From positions 4,950,501 through 5,014,500 of the forward strand of contig NZ_VIGB01000003.1 of NCBI RefSeq assembly GCF_006636205.1: a stretch of 64,000 nt of DNA, in the 5' to 3' direction. The notes under the pieces were generated by a model. The model was not told where the DNA came from, searched no databases, and saw nothing but the letters and a program-made list of their open reading frames with translations. Each line of letters begins with the position of its first letter. The first letter of the stretch is position 1. The stretch is from Kitasatospora acidiphila. GTDB lineage: Bacteria > Actinomycetota > Actinomycetes > Streptomycetales > Streptomycetaceae. The position numbers and the translations under genes were made by a program. Positions 63,046-64,000 of this stretch are shown here, piece by piece.

Positions 63046-63420
63046 TCACGCCGGGCAGGTGTCCCCGTTCTCGCCGTCGATCAGGAGCAGCTGGTCCTGA
63101 TCGTCGACCCGGCCGAGCACCAGCAGCTGTTCGCCGGACGGCACAACATCGCGATAGAGAAAGGCCTTTGACCAGAGCAACCGGCCGTCCCTGGGTAGAC
63201 GTGCTCGCCCTGGGGGATGCGGTCCACGGCCCGCCACCGCACCTGCCCGGTGGTGGCGTCCAGCGCGGTCGGCTGCCCGTCGACCAGCAGCAGCACCGTG
63301 TCCCCGGCGATCACCGGCGAGCCGAGGCTGCTGGCGGGCGCGCCCAGCGTCCAGAGCCCGGAGACCGGGTCGCGGCGGGTGCGGACGGGTACGGCGTCGG
63401 CGATCACGCGCCACTCCCCG
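63046..63420 (-). pseudogene. PQQ-type beta-propeller fragment, frameshifted
   Basis: On the minus strand, WTLGAPASSLGSPVIAGDTV then LLLVDGQPTALDATTGQVRW and PQGEHVYPGTA are blades of a PQQ/BamB-like propeller. Near 63185 the homologous reading changes frame to RDGRLLWSKAFLYRDVVPSG and VDDQDQLLLIDGENGDTCPA, ending at 63046. The N-terminal blades (and the kinase or membrane part usual in Streptomyces) are absent. Truncated and frameshifted, so inactive. Confidence 0.7.
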
Positions 63421-63428
63421 TCGCGGCC

Positions 63429-63608
63429 ATGCGGGTGCCTGCGGCGGCAGAACTGCTCCTGGTGCTGGCGTTTTCCGACGGCCACTCCGTCTCCGGGCAG
63501 CTACTCGGTATCACGGGCGGCGTCGGCGCCTTGGGAGCGCTGATACTTGCTGCGGGCTACCGCATCCAGCGGCTGGAGCAGCCCTCCCGGGAACAGCGCG
63601 GCAGCTGA
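63429..63608 (+). CDS. Possible small membrane protein
   Basis: 59 residues from the ATG at 63429 with one clear hydrophobic helix (LLGITGGVGALGALILAAGY). No ribosome site is seen, and it sits just beside a pseudogene, so it may be a fragment or not expressed. Confidence 0.3.
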   Translation: MRVPAAAELLLVLAFSDGHSVSGQLLGITGGVGALGALILAAGYRIQRLEQPSREQRGS

Positions 63609-63621
63609 ACCCTCGCTTCAC

Positions 63622-63834
63622 TCAACGCCGACGGCGCCGGGGGAACAGCATGCTGAGCGTCCCGAACACCAGCCCTCCGAACAGCAGCCCGCCCCACGGC
63701 ACGACGCTGACCGGCTGATGCGTCACCATCGTGCACGTGAGGATGGCGAGGCCGCCGTTCACCACGAAGATGGCGAAGTTGCGGAGCCAGCGCCACCCGC
63801 TGGGGCGGTCTATCTCTCGGATCACAGCGGGCAT
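63622..63834 (-). CDS. Small two-helix membrane protein
   Basis: 70 residues. Two hydrophobic segments (FAIFVVNGGLAILTCTMV and WGGLLFGGLVFGTLSMLF), then RRRRR. ATG at 63834 with GGAGG 7-11 bases upstream supports translation. No family recognised. Confidence 0.6.
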   Translation of the reverse strand: MPAVIREIDRPSGWRWLRNFAIFVVNGGLAILTCTMVTHQPVSVVPWGGLLFGGLVFGTLSMLFPRRRRR

Positions 63835-63919
63835 TGTGCACCCTCCGGCACTCCGCCACCAGTGGGTGCGGTGGCACTGATCGCGGCGGTGACCTGCCGA
63901 AACCGTCCAGTCACAGCGC

Positions 63920-64000
63920 CTACGCCGCCGAGGCGCGGAGCTCGGGTGCGGAGGCGGCGAACGCGGCCCAGGCGGCGGGGGAGAAGGAGAGGTGCGGGCC
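63920..64000 (-). CDS. DUF397 protein, C-terminal end (cut by window edge)
   Basis: The last 26 residues GPHLSFSPAAWAAFAASAPE and on are the typical end of DUF397 proteins (p.l.fs..aW.aF). These small proteins usually follow an XRE-type regulator gene; the start and partner lie beyond 64000. Confidence 0.7.
   Translation of the reverse strand, partial: GPHLSFSPAAWAAFAASAPELRASAA

Overview
The window is 64 kb of very GC-rich DNA with strongly biased codon use. It carries bldG, the septum-site gene ssd, a fused thymidylate kinase and a TopA with a long Lys/Ala tail. These point to a filamentous actinomycete of the family Streptomycetaceae (Streptomyces, Kitasatospora or a close relative). I cannot settle the genus from the sequence alone.

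1-29.6 kb is a conserved core block matching the bldG/topA neighbourhood of Streptomyces. In order it holds: a HAD phosphatase fragment, Ssd, a Tad/Flp-type secretion operon (tadA-B-C, pilin-like DUF4244, TadE, and a broken last gene), a DEAD/DEAH helicase, bldG and its anti-sigma partner, a proton-pumping pyrophosphatase, a Ser-rich lipoprotein, a methyltransferase, a DUF3592 protein, topA, an MFS-thymidylate kinase fusion, DNA polymerase III delta-prime, a serine-less esterase-like protein, a SlpD-type exported peptidase, a TetR gene, a GNAT remnant and a hot-dog protein.

29.7-35.7 kb is a decayed integrative element in tRNA-Thr(CGT). It is bounded by 42-bp att repeats (40/42 identical), with an identical 20-bp repeat just inside each end that may be an integrase arm site. 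It contains a truncated integrase, fragments of a MurA-like enzyme and a serine hydrolase, a second tRNA-3'-end remnant with a 15-bp-stem hairpin, and an intact tightly coupled operon: small membrane protein, ECF-type sigma factor, and M48 metalloprotease with LysM.

35.7-49.3 kb is a signalling and export island. It has an OmpR-type two-component system, a three-gene ABC exporter, a truncated receiver coupled to a NarL-type kinase, a tandem-duplicated kinase whose first half has lost its catalytic residues, a NarL regulator, and a MacB/FtsX-type exporter whose permease carries a frameshift. Membrane proteins of unknown function and a VapBC-like toxin-antitoxin pair with a perfect inverted repeat follow at 48.8-51.0 kb.

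51.2-56.6 kb is the most unusual locus: a three-gene set resembling a non-canonical Hsp70 machine. It consists of a zinc/TPR-like protein ending in a J-like domain without HPD, a GrpE-like protein, and an Hsp70 with four zinc ribbons inserted at the interdomain linker. Next come a PabC-like aminotransferase, an M-box (Mg2+) riboswitch leading an NRAMP-related magnesium transporter, an AroA paralogue, a Uma2 nuclease-like protein, a winged-helix protein, a broken PQQ beta-propeller fragment, small membrane ORFs and the end of a DUF397 gene.
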